Assembly: GCA_022575985.1 (NCBI GenBank)
Contig: JAKSXM010000137.1
Span: 11,488,001-11,552,000, forward strand
Length of the DNA: 64,000 nt
Direction of reading: 5' to 3'
From: Anagrus nilaparvatae
Lineage: Eukaryota > Arthropoda > Insecta > Hymenoptera > Mymaridae
Positions within the stretch are counted from its first letter, which is position 1, and every line of letters starts with the position of its first letter. The notes beneath the pieces were generated by a model that was given only the letters and a program-made list of their open reading frames with translations, did not search any database and had not been told where the DNA came from. The translations under genes and the position numbers were made by a program. Below are positions 1-11,784 of the stretch, piece after piece.

Positions 1-1995
1 ATTATTAAATGTTTCCTGGAACGTTAACAAGAAGGTTGTGGGGAAGGAGGCTTTTTCTATACTAGGGTAATATTTCCTTTCCATATTTATTGCTAAGATC
101 AAAAAAATTTTATCATCGTAATTAGGTACACAGAGTGAAATTATATATTATTTTATTACCTATCATTAAATTTTTATAAGAATAATTATTATTTTTAAGA
201 AATGTCTTCGCATATTAAATAAATTTCTTTCACTTTAAAAGATAATAAAATTTTTATGTGAAATATTTCCAGGTGAAAAATTAATAACTATTTTTATAAA
301 TTTATACAATCTGACAGAACCTTAGTATTCGATTATTTTTTGGTTCATTCTTGTTTATTATTTGTTTAATTCTCCTTTTTTTTTAAGTATGGGTATTTTA
401 AAAAAAAAAAATTTCCTTATAATTTCGAAATTAGATTTTTTCAAAATTAAAATAAATTAAACAGATCTGTCCTCTCTAGAGGATTCAATTTTATTTTCAA
501 TTAATTATTGGGACCAACAAAAATAAAAAGAGCGAAATTTTTTTATTAAATGATATTTAAGTATGAAAAATTTTAAGGAATAAACATATAGTTATTTAGC
601 CATTTACTTTAAAAAATTATTTATATGAATTAAAACTCTGATGAAAAAAAATCTATAATAATACTCAAAAACTAAAATATTATTTAATTTTGGAAAATCA
701 GTACGAGTGGCTTTAATCTTGTAAATTTATTATTTTACACCTTATTAAAATAGAAAAGTTTAGTTAAAATACTTAAAATTTACGCGTAATAATATCCTTT
801 TTTTTATGAAGAATAATATTATGTGCTGAAAAGAGGTAATTCAAATGTTTGAGAATTTTTAGGATCTATACTAGGGTAATGACTAGAAAATATAAAGCAA
901 AATAGCTTCAAATGAAAGATAGTCTGAGAATTAGTTGCTGTGCGAGGATTACTTTAGATAAACTGATGATAAAAGATATGATTTATACCTTTCAGCTATG
1001 TTGAAAGTTTAGGGAAAATGAGACCTTTGAACAAATGGTAATCTCTTGTTAAACCTAATATTATTTAACTGCATATATTATACATCTCAAAATTGAATTA
1101 TCTAGTAAAAACAAAGTGCCTTGTAATCGATAGAAAAACTAAAAGTCATTGAATTGTATGTAATTAATTAATAATATTTATACTATTGAAAATAAATGTA
1201 AAAAATAAATTTCATTTCTATATAGTTAAAAAAAAAAATTAATGATAACAATGCAATTAATCAATATTCTATAAAATATGTATTTTTAATCTGAAAATAA
1301 TGCTTCAATTGTAAAATTTTTTTTTTTTTTTTAAATAAATAAGAGTTTTTTTTTTAGATTTTGTAAAAACTTATTATTTAAGTAAATTTATTATAATTAA
1401 ATAACGTTTAATTGTACATTTAATAATATTGTAATTAAAATGCAATAGTTTATAAAAATAACTCTTTATAATTTATTTTTTAAGTTTTAAAAATAATAAT
1501 TTTAATTTACCTTTGTAAAATATAACATTATTTCTAATTTTAATAAATGTTAATGTTTATATTTAATTTTATCTTATTTATTATATTCATTTATAAAATT
1601 TGTTATTCTTTTTTTTTCATTTTCAATTTAAAAAAAAAAAAGTTTTATAAAACGAATAACAATTTTTTATTTTTATGTAACAAAAAAAAAAAAAATTTGC
1701 AAGTAATAAATAATGAATTAATGTAGTTTTCAAAACCCTTGTCAATTTTGAGTTACTATAAATTTTTCAATTATTAATGTACAAGCCTTGGCCAAAAAAA
1801 ATGCCCCAGATGGTATGTAAACTAGCAATCTTTAACTTTTTCAAAATGATATTTTATAAATACTGAAATTTACAAATAAAGAATCAAAAATTAATTTCAA
1901 ATGTTGTTACCTTTTTTTTTTAAAGAGTAACACTGTTTCAAAAGCCATGTTAAGCTCAATAATTTTTTCCCTACATGATTGTTTTAAAATTTTAT
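1..1995. other. AT-rich stretch without recognisable gene
   Basis: I see no coding exon on either strand. The sequence is low-complexity A/T with homopolymer runs. A 16-nt word, tctatactagggtaat, occurs twice as a direct repeat (about 57-72 and 868-883). The right end is the 3' flank of the STRAP gene. Confidence 0.5.
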
Positions 1996-3366
1996 TTAAC
2001 TTGCACTTATATCGTGTTTATTGTTTAAAGAATTTTCTAAAATAATTGATGGTTCTACACATCTCCATAATCCATAAGTGTTACCAACAGTCGTTTGCCA
2101 TAGCCTTAGAGTACCATCTTCAGAACCGCTAGCATATAATTCACCATCAGGAGAAAAACTTATACAATGTATAGGACCAAAATGACCTTTAAATGATTCT
2201 GAAAAAAAAATGAAATTAATTAATTTTGCAATAACATTTCATAGAAAATTCGGTCCTTTTAAAAGGATGAAATGATTCAAAAAATTTTTTTTATGACTTA
2301 CCTATTTCTGTTCCAGTAGTATAGTCAAATTTGTACACTTTCAAATCTTCTCCTCCACAAACAAACATACTATGATCTGGATTTAAGCTAGCAGTATAGA
2401 CTTGTGTTGGAACAGTAAATTCACGTAATTTTATGAGTCTAAAAAATATTATTATTTAAAATTTATTCAATTGCTTATTTAATTTAAATAATTTAATATA
2501 CTAACTCTCTACTATCCCAAAAAGTAACAACGTTTGAATGCGTTGTTGTTATAATAGAACCATCTTTAGAAATCTCCATTGACATTGGTAATGTAGAAAA
2601 TTCAATTTTCTTGATTTCTTTACCTGTACTTTTATCCCAAGCTCTTAATGTTTTATCGTCTGATAACGTCATAAGTAATTTGTCATTATCAAAAAATGTT
2701 ACATTTCTAATTCCACTGGTATGGCCAGAGAAAACCTATATAAAAATAATAAAGTAATTTATTACACTTATGACCTTTAAATACATAAAAAATAAAAAAG
2801 TACTTGTGGCTCTGCTTCAGGTTTATTTAAATCAAATATTTTAACAAGTTTTTCATTGGATCCAGTGCATAAATTTATAGAATCTTTACTAAAATTAACT
2901 GCTTTAACAATATGTTTATGTTGAAAAGAGTGGATTTCCTCGCCCTTGATTGCATCCCAAACTTTGGCATTAAAATCAGCAGCACCAGTAGCAGCTTTTG
3001 TGGCATCATTATTTAAGGCAACTCCCCATACAGCTCCTTTATGACCTTCGAAAGTACCTATCCAATCTCCTGTATCCCCCTGACGAAGCATTGGTTTTCC
3101 ATCTTAAAATAAAAAAAACAAAAATATTATTTTTAAAATATTAGCCAAAAAATTTGTCTCTCATTATTTACAAATAATTTGTAAAATTAAAATGTGAATC
3201 TTTTAGAAATATAACCTTAGATCTAAAAAGCCGAATTTATTTTTAATGTACCTTTACAAGCAGAAATAACGTAGTATCCTGATTCCGTTATATCTGAAAA
3301 ATGAAGATGAACAACAGGTCTTGTATGACCACTGCAAGTTAATGGAGTTTGTCGTAAGCTTGCCAT
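1996..3366 (-). CDS. STRAP: STRAP, WD40 serine-threonine kinase receptor-associated protein
   Basis: Five exons: 3252-3366, 2804-3102, 2506-2735, 2302-2438 and 1996-2198. They join in frame to 327 residues, against about 350 in human STRAP. STRAP is a WD40 propeller protein, associated with the SMN complex (Unrip) and with TGF-beta receptors. The N-terminus has the diagnostic [13 protein letters not shown] and [18 protein letters not shown] segments. Later blades read KVWDA, RAWDK, VYKFDY and [13 protein letters not shown]. The third donor is GTTAGT, chosen because only this junction keeps the frame (WDSRE-LIKLREF). The start is the Met of MASLRQTP; an upstream in-frame ATG at 3414 adds 16 residues unlike the family. 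The C-terminus is shorter than in vertebrates. The assignment is firm. Confidence 0.95.
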
Positions 3367-4508
3367 TAAATTAATTTTAACTAACAAAAAATGGAGCAAA
3401 CGCAAACAAATCAATAAAAAAACACAAATTAAGACGATGATGCCGAGTCAATCACGTGCGCCAGAGTTGCATAAATTTTATGGCGAATTTGGCGACTAAG
3501 CTTGTGGTAAGGTCAGGTGCAGCAAGAATTTAATTAAACTAAGTAATATTAGTAATTTTTTTAGGTTTGCCTATGTAAAAATCTTGTTCTAATTCGTCTA
3601 ATTATTGATTTAACTATATATATTTAACTTTTTATTTTGAAATACGCGACTATGCACTAAACCTTACCTCAAAAGCGTGCACATGACCTGGTGTGCACAC
3701 ATGGCCATGGCGCCACAAATAGCAAAACTCTTGCGTGATCACGTGTGTTTTGCGTTTTCAGCGCGGTAAACTATAAACACAAATTTGAAAAAGGGATAGC
3801 ATATTGCTATCTATCTAAAAATGATCTAAAACTCCTACTCCTGTAAATTATGGTAAATTAAGTTATTTTGTAATTGAATTAAAAAGAAATGCAACTATTA
3901 CAAAAGTTATATACACATGAGTAAATCTCCGATAATTCAAGAGTTTATTTTTTTTTATAGTTTAATCCTGCATCAGAAAAATTTTAAAGTTACCTTTCTA
4001 AAAGTATGTATATTGAAGGATATATTGAAGTTATAGCAACGCAATTAAGGATTGAAAACATGTACCAAAGAAACGTTAAAAAACGGCTGAATCTGGACTC
4101 TTTATCATTTTCTGATATACTAAATTACTTCCATACAAAAACAAAACAAAAATGAATTTCCCAGTTACATTTTACTCTACACAAAATTGCAAAAATAATT
4201 TAAAATAAAGCTAATAATTTAAAACTTTACAGTTAATCTCAGTAGGGTTTAAAAAATTGTACTGCCTCATATTATATTAGTAAAACGATAAATATTTTAA
4301 ATGTTTATTTAATAAGCTCTTTATAAAATATACAATGCAATTAATATTAATAAACTTTAAGCTATACATATAATATTCATTTACTTATATGCTTCAATAT
4401 ATTAACTTGAAATTTTTTTTAGCAAGTAATTCTCACATATTTTAATAGTAACCTAATTACATAATATATACATGTTTATTATAAAAAATTTGACAAAAAT
4501 ATGAATAT
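3367..4508. other. STRAP upstream region and TRAPPC9 3' flank
   Basis: No coding exon seen. Two CACGTG E-box words lie upstream of STRAP, at about 3454-3459 and 3740-3745, in a locally more GC-rich part (3420-3780) that is probably the STRAP promoter. The rest is AT-rich flank. Confidence 0.4.
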
Positions 4509-7500
4509 TTAACAGTCCTCAACTTTTATTTCAATAGGAGGTATATATCGCCATGTATGTCCAGCATTTGCAATTTCTGAACAAATTGTATTTGTTGGAC
4601 TTGAAAACGTGTCTTTACTACAACATTGAATGTCAATTTTGTACTGACCAGCAGTAAGAAAAACTACACGACATTCATGATATGCTCGACCATTCTCTTT
4701 TAGCTATTTGTTAAAAAAAAAAAATTTATTATCAAATTTTATGGAATAATCTAACGTTAACTTACCACTGGAAGAACAACTTTATTTGCACCAGCTATAG
4801 AAACTTTAGTATCTAATCTATAATTACTAACACCATTGTGATGATCTTGATATAGATTTATTGATAAATTCAAATTTTTTAGTGGGTTTTCTAAAGCATT
4901 TAATATTCCAATACCAATACTAATACATTCTCCTAAAGCGTATACTTGTTCATCTTGGCTTTTGTAATTTACATCATTAATAGAAACTTCTGAAAAATAA
5001 ATAATTATATTTTTTTTTTAATCAGCAAACATCAAACAATATAGCCATTTTTCTAATACATTATACAATTACATATTAACAGCTTCAAAAAGCTAATGAC
5101 TCTTAAAATAAATGTTTTTATTGAACCTTGTCTGCACATGGGATTGACAGGATTAATTTTTAATAAAATAGAGATTTAATTCTGGTGCACCATTAGCGAA
5201 AACTCAATCAAATTCCATGAATGAGCACAAGAGATAGTGTAATATTTGCTAAAGCACACAAGAATTAACCACACTTTACACAAAAATTAATATTGCCTTG
5301 TTTAACCCCAAGAAGGCTTTAATTAATATAAAAAAAATTAAAAATAAATCTCACCCCATTGTAAAGGGCTCATTCGTACTAAATCTAACATATCTTGAGA
5401 TAAAGTTAGACCAGAAAGTTTTGCTTTCCCTTTTGATTCAGTTCCTAATAATTGCCATTTTAAATTAGTTAATGAAGCTATATGTTCTACACATATTTTT
5501 TGTAAGTCATTGTTGTTTCCAATTTCATTACTCTAAAATTTGTAAAAACATTTTAAGAGAATAATATAAGTCTTTATTTTTTAAAAACTTTAGTTTATAC
5601 CATAGATAATTTGTTTAAAGGACATCTATTAACTGGGATTGGTATTCTACATGATTCTCTTCCTTCCATGTAAATACTTTTATTTTCTGTATAGTGTAAT
5701 TCCATTTCATGATTGGTCATATTAGTGACATCTAGCACCAGATAAAATTTTGAGCACCTAAAAAAAAAAAAAATAAATCAGTAAATAATTTTTATAATAT
5801 TTAAAATTTCATAATTAATTACACTTACGTTTCTGCTGGCAAAACATCCCAACTAGTTATTTGTACACTAGGCAACATTTCAATTGTAATAAAGACGGAT
5901 GAAACTCTACAATATCCAGCTGTCAACCCTGCATTGCCAGAATACTTAATCTTTAATTGACCTTCAACCACGTTTGAAGCATGTAACGGAGCAGCTAATT
6001 TGGACAGGCGCGAGCTTCCCATGGAAGTTGAAGAATTTGAACTTGTTCCTGAGCGAAATGATGATGTTAATTCGGAATGTCTTTTAGTATGATAAGATGG
6101 AGAACTTAATCTTGATGGTAATGAACTTGGGCCAGACTGTGATATTAAACTATTCGGCTGACTTTGATAATTGCTACTTGCTGTGTCTAAACAGAAAATA
6201 TTAACGTTACTTTTAGTATTAAAAAATTTTTTTTTTAATTATTATGTTGTTATACTTAATTAATAATAAGAAAATTTATTAATAATGTAGTGAAATGTTC
6301 CTTAGTATGTTAAGCTTTTTTTAATTATTAACTTATTTACCAATTTGTGACTGAGGAACAACAAAATCCACTGAAGCATACATGTATAATGTAATGGTTG
6401 CACTAGATTGTGGTTGTAAAGGAAGCTGAGAGTGAAGATTTTGATCATCCCATCTAAAAATACTGGATTCTGTTAAGCTGTCTAGAGTTGAATGAAGAGA
6501 TATTTCTATCATTTCAATCGGAACTTGGCTTACATTTGTTAAAGTTATTGTACATTCAGCACTAGAAAGTTGAAACAATTAAAACTTTTAAAATTACATT
6601 TATTAGCTTATAATTTTAAATTAAAGTTTCAAACCTTTCCCCTCCATAAAGTGAAATACTAGCACTTGTAACAATGTTATCACTAGAACTAAAACTGGCA
6701 GTTTTAGGCAAACTTGTCTCCACATTAATTTTAGGTAGTGCTGGTACAACTTCAACAATATATTGTGGATATGGCATGCCTTCCATGTGCTTCAATCTAC
6801 AATTAGATTTTACACCTAAAGTATGAGTACTAAAGCCTAAAATTTCTAATTCTCCAACTTCTCTAGGTGTGCCAGCTAACATAACAGCAGTAGCTCCTGA
6901 TTCAGGAGACAATGCTATACTTTCGGGTATAGATTCAAATACAACTCCGTTAGTTAGCAATCTCATATTTGAAACATGCAATTCAAATGGTAATGGATTT
7001 ATTAACTGTAATGATACTTCACAAATATCACCTTCGACCCATAAATAATCAACTTTACTTTTTTTTGCATTTTTTCTCTCTAAAGAGCCAAAGTTTATTG
7101 GTGTAAACAAAAATGGACCATGATTTTCTTGTATTCTTTCAATTTTTTGTGGTTGTAAGTGAGGCTGCAGATTTTTTAAAACAAAAGATTTTGTCTTGGG
7201 AATGTTTGTTAAATTTGCTGGAGGTATAACAATTCCTGAATCTAGCACCTATAATATAAAATTCGAAACATATTTAAAACAATAAGCTAACATATAAGAA
7301 AAATAGGACGTGAATACTTATAAAATATGTACAATTACACAAAATAATTGATTCAAAAACATATCATTTCTGAAATATAGTAATGTCCCTTTTCACTTGC
7401 ATTGTAAATATATATTGTGACAATGCTACTTGTATATATGTATATTACTTACAAGAGGTACTGGAGCACCTTCGCACTGTTGAGATATAGCTTGCAATTG

Positions 7501-9141
7501 AAGAGCAGTATCTTTTTTTTCATTTGGTGTAAGGTGATAATACATAGTTTGCAAAAGAAAAGTCAAATGCCTTGTTGCTAAAGCAGCATTCCCCATTCTA
7601 TTTGCAGCTGCAACTAATTCATTCAGCAAGTAAATTTGTATACATGGCCAACCTTGCTGGTTTTCTGTAAATATGCCAAGATGAAACTGATCATGAATAA
7701 ATTAATCAACAAAAGTATAATTACCTGATGAAATTTCAGTAGGATCTAATGATAATTTAAAACCAGTTGTTGCTTGTAACAAAGAATAATAACAAGCTTG
7801 CCAGTCAGGATTTGGGTTGTATGGAGAGACATGTCTTTTAGCCGCTAAATGCAAACAAAATGCAGATTTTCTTGTAAACCCAAATGAAGAATATAATTCT
7901 GATAAAGTTGTGAATCGATCAATCTGAAAGTAATCTTAAGTAAATATGAAGTATTCATGTTGCTTATGAGTATTGCAAACCTTTTCTTGTTCGCTCATGG
8001 ACAAATTATTGAAAACAACATTGTTCAGAAAAGAGGCTGCTTGTAAACTACAATTTTGTTCAATAGAAATTCTTGTAGCTTTGAAACAAGCTTCAGTCTC
8101 AATTATTGCAGCATTTTGATATTTACTATAATGAACAATAGCTTCTCTATACTTTTTACAAATTTCTTCAGGTGGTAATATGTACAAAAAAGTCGATTTA
8201 ATCATTTCATAGGATGGTGGAGTTGGAAGATTTGTAGCCGCTTGTGAACCTCTTCTAGATTTACCTGGGCTTGATTCTTGTAAAGATGAATTCCTTTGAA
8301 GAGGAAGGCTTCTACACATATTAGGGTATAAAATTAATGCAGAAACAGCACACAGACCTTCGTATGCAGCCCCTAACCATAACCAATCGCTGACTGCTAA
8401 TAATGTGTTCCCTGAGGAGTTATAATGATTCAATGCTTCAGCGGGTAATCCGGCTTGAAAACATAAATCAGCCAAATGTTTTGTCGCACGACCAACGCAT
8501 CTTTTACGATTATTTCTTGACTCAAGATCTAAACCTATAAAATCTTTTTTCTCAAAAGGAGCAACTAATAATGATACCCTATCAATTTTCTCCCGAGTTC
8601 TTTCTAATCTCTTAGATTCTAAAATCCAAAATAAATTATTCAAGCATTCTAGCATTGACATTTCCAAATCATGACATAATTCATCAGCATAAAATACTGC
8701 TTCAGTTTTAAAATTATGTGGTGTTGTAAATGATGGAGGTGGCTGTTTTATATTTTCTGATTGAACTGGTCCAAGTAAAACAGATCTTGAATCATATAAA
8801 GTTTGAATGTATTTTACTTTGAGAGTTTCATGTAATCGGCAAAGCTCATTTAATTCTGTTTGATTCTCATATTTGCCAAAAGTAATCAAACCTAATAATC
8901 TTCTGTGAGTTTGAAAATCTCCCCAATCATTATTTTCAACAGGATGTTCTCTAACAAATCTAACAAATATTTCTCTTGGGATATTATTTGAATCAATTAC
9001 AGTAAATCTACTACCACACTTAACTATTCTTTCGCATAAACGAGTTACAGTTTTAGGTTTTATTTGAGTTCCAATTGGTTTTAATAAAACTAATAATGTC
9101 GCATGATCATGGGCTGTTTGCTCATAATCTGGATGGGACAT
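4509..9141 (-). CDS. TRAPPC9: TRAPPC9, TRAPP II complex subunit (brunelleschi/Trs120 family)
   Basis: Ten exons: 7981-9141, 7725-7923, 7453-7664, 6635-7248, 6341-6561, 5829-6186, 5601-5757, 5355-5532, 4766-4989 and 4509-4703. They sum to 1,172 residues with every phase kept; human is about 1,150. TRAPPC9 is a large subunit of TRAPP II, the Golgi tethering complex acting as exchange factor for Rab11/Rab1-type GTPases. Family blocks include MSHPDYEQTAHDH at the start, NNDWGDFQTHRRLLGLITF, ILESKRLERTR, VPFEKKDFIGLD, DWLWLGAAYEGLCA, ATRHLTFLLQTM and QLINPLPFELHVSNM. The start at 9141 matches the family N-terminus; an in-frame ATG at 9192 would add 17 residues. Residues about 803-860 are a Ser-rich linker without clear counterpart. 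Upstream the gene is head-to-head with the Varp-like gene. Confidence 0.94.
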
Positions 9142-9874
9142 TTTATTGTCGGGCACTGGACTCGACAATATAACACTCAGAGCTGATCGCATTTAATTTT
9201 TAATGTACTGAACATCTGATATGCAAGAAACAATAATTTATAATATAAAATTTAAATAAAACTTATTCTACTTGATTAATACACATATACATCGAAAAAA
9301 ACAATATGTTTAAATTATAGTATATTATTATTGAGTATACACTTAAATTTAAAAGGAATCAAAATTTGTTTCTTGATAATTTGTTCACATAGACTTAAAA
9401 TTATTGTTAATTAATAATGATTGTTAATTAATAATTTATTTAAATAAAAAATTTAATAGAAAACATCCATGGTACACCGCCGTACAAATATATACCGTTC
9501 ATTAATTTTTGCAGGTAACTTCTGCATCCCATTCTGATAACAACCGTGATCGTTTGCGCACTGCGCACAACAGAGCCATCAACAGTAAATTCAAAAACAA
9601 AAATAAATTATAGCAAAATAATATTATATACCTACCTATTTTATATTGTCTAAACAATTTTTGTTTTTGATAAAAAATATATACTTGAAGAAGAGGTGGA
9701 ACAATTTTTAATTTTGTATTATACTTATAATTCAAGGCCAAATTTTTTTTTATCAATCCATTAAATTACATAGTGCAAGCAAAAAATAAAAACTAAAACA
9801 AAGTGTACCATATCTAGTTATTAATATTTTTATAATTTATAAAAAATAGAATTTATTGTTATTATAAATATACT
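9142..9874. other. Divergent intergenic region between TRAPPC9 and the Varp-like gene
   Basis: About 730 nt between two head-to-head genes, so it should hold both promoters. It is AT-rich. A short reverse-strand open frame at 9502-9756 has no family character. No clear TATA or initiator was identified. Confidence 0.4.
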
Positions 9875-11484
9875 ATGGAAGAAGACGAATTATCTCACAA
9901 CGTTTTTTATTTATTATTAAGAGTAAGTATATACATAGTCTTATAAAATTATTATAATAATATATTTATTTTTCAATAATTTTTGCATAATTTTTTAAAC
10001 AGAATGAATTCAAAAAAAAAAATGAATTTATTTTATCAAAATGTTGGACTATTTGTGTACCAATAAGCCAATCTTTACGTGGTATATCAATAACAGAAGA
10101 TTTTATTGGTATATATATAATATAAATTAAAGACTAGTCTAAATTAAATTGTCATAATCTTATTATTAAAAAAAATATAAAATAAATTGTCCTTTTAGAT
10201 GACCACATTCTTGATCAATTAGGAAAAAGTAATATTTATTTAAAAGCTAGCAATGATGGACAAAAATCAGAAGTTTCATATGAATTAGTGGGCTCAAAAC
10301 TAATTTTATTAACTAATGATAGTACCAATAAGCAATATTCATCAAAAATTCTATCAGTCGAAAAAGGATATAACAAAGACTTTCAGCCTTATAATATTTT
10401 CATTTTAAATAAACCAATTCACAGAAAGTACAAGATGATAATGCAACAATTAAAATTTCACAGATTGCAACTTGATAGGAATATATACAATTACAAAGAG
10501 TAAATTTATTTTTTAGAAACCTATTTTAGTTTTATTATGTTTTTTCATTTTTTAAATTGTAGGGCTGTAGCTTTTATAAAAGAATTACCAAATTATAATT
10601 TATTTACTCTGGATAAATTTGCTAATCAATTGCAAACCATCAATGAAGATTGTTACAAAGCAGTTGAAAGCTTAAAAGAAATTCTTCAAAAATTAATAAA
10701 AGAATTTTGGGCTACCATAATGAGGAAACAAAATCTTGATATTCAAAGAGATGGTCGTTTTCAAAAATTACTTAGTTTATCAATAGAAATGTTTGCCATG
10801 CATCAATTACATGATAAAATATATTTCTTCTTGAGTGAAAGATTTAAAAAAGAAGATGCATATTTAAGAAATAAAATTGATAAATTAATAAATTTAAAAA
10901 TAACACCTGATCAATTAGGTGTCCATAAACTGATATCTATTGATTTACCATCTGCAATAGTAGAATTGGCAACTTTAGACTCTTGTCAAGGACCATATGA
11001 AAAAATAATTTGCTTAAAGAATACGCTTGATTTTATTGTTGCTGAAGTAAAAGGTGCATTAGTTACAAAAAAATCTTGTAATGAAAATTCAACTAATGAT
11101 ATTTCTTTAAGACTAGAAGCACCAGACACAGATAATTTGATACCACTATTATTGTATGTTATTATCAAATGCCGAATGCAAAAGCTTTACACAGACCTTT
11201 ATTACATGGAAAATTTTATATTTTCAATATCACCTCATGATTATTTATCCTTTTCCGTTGTTACTTTTAAGGCTGCTATTATGCAATTACGAGAAATTCA
11301 TATAAAAGATTTACCAAAAAAAAAAAAAAAACCAAAGATGGAAAAAAATTTACATATGAGCGATTTAATTAAAATTGTTTCTGAAGAAGATAAAATTAAA
11401 ACACCTATTGATAGACAAATGCATTATATAGCATTAATGTTGGATAAATGTACAGAAATCTCAAATAATGAAGGTCTAACTTAA
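9875..11484 (+). CDS. Varp/ANKRD27-like VPS9-domain protein lacking ankyrin repeats
   Basis: Four exons: 9875-9922, 10003-10108, 10199-10499 and 10563-11484, joining in frame to 458 residues. The N-terminus (MEEDELSHNVFYLLLR, then a short beta-rich region) and the middle match the first ~400 residues of Varp/ANKRD27: LDRNIYNYKEAVAFIKE, HDKIYFFLSERFKKED, IVELATLDSCQGPYEKIICL and NLIPLLLYVIIKC. The VPS9 domain spans about residues 250-390. In Varp it is the Rab21 exchange domain, and the family acts on endosomes. Human Varp runs to about 1,050 residues with two ankyrin blocks binding Rab32/38 and VAMP7. Here the frame stops about 50 residues after VPS9, following a Lys-rich tail with KKKKKPKMEK. 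A poly(A) signal AATAAA follows at about 11515. Homology to Varp is confident; the biochemical role is inferred. Confidence 0.82.
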
Positions 11485-11784
11485 TTAATTTTATTGTATC
11501 ATTTAAAATTTTTGAATAAAAGTATTATTTTATTATTAAAAAAAAGATTTTCATTTCTTAAAATAATTATTTTATACATATTTAATTATTTTTTCAATGG
11601 AAAAAGTACAAAATATATATTGAGTATTTGTTTTTATAGAATACCTTAAAACTATATATTTATATATATCTGACATTTTTACAGTATGTACATTAAAGAG
11701 GAACTTTTTATGTTAAAAATGTGAAATAATTTTCACCACAAATATTTTGCTTTTTATAAATTTCAGTCTTGATTTTGCAAAATA

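Noticed and set aside
9502..9756. 84-codon open frame between TRAPPC9 and the Varp-like gene
   Set aside because: Its composition (I, L, F, K, Y) is what AT-rich non-coding DNA gives, and it has no conserved motif.
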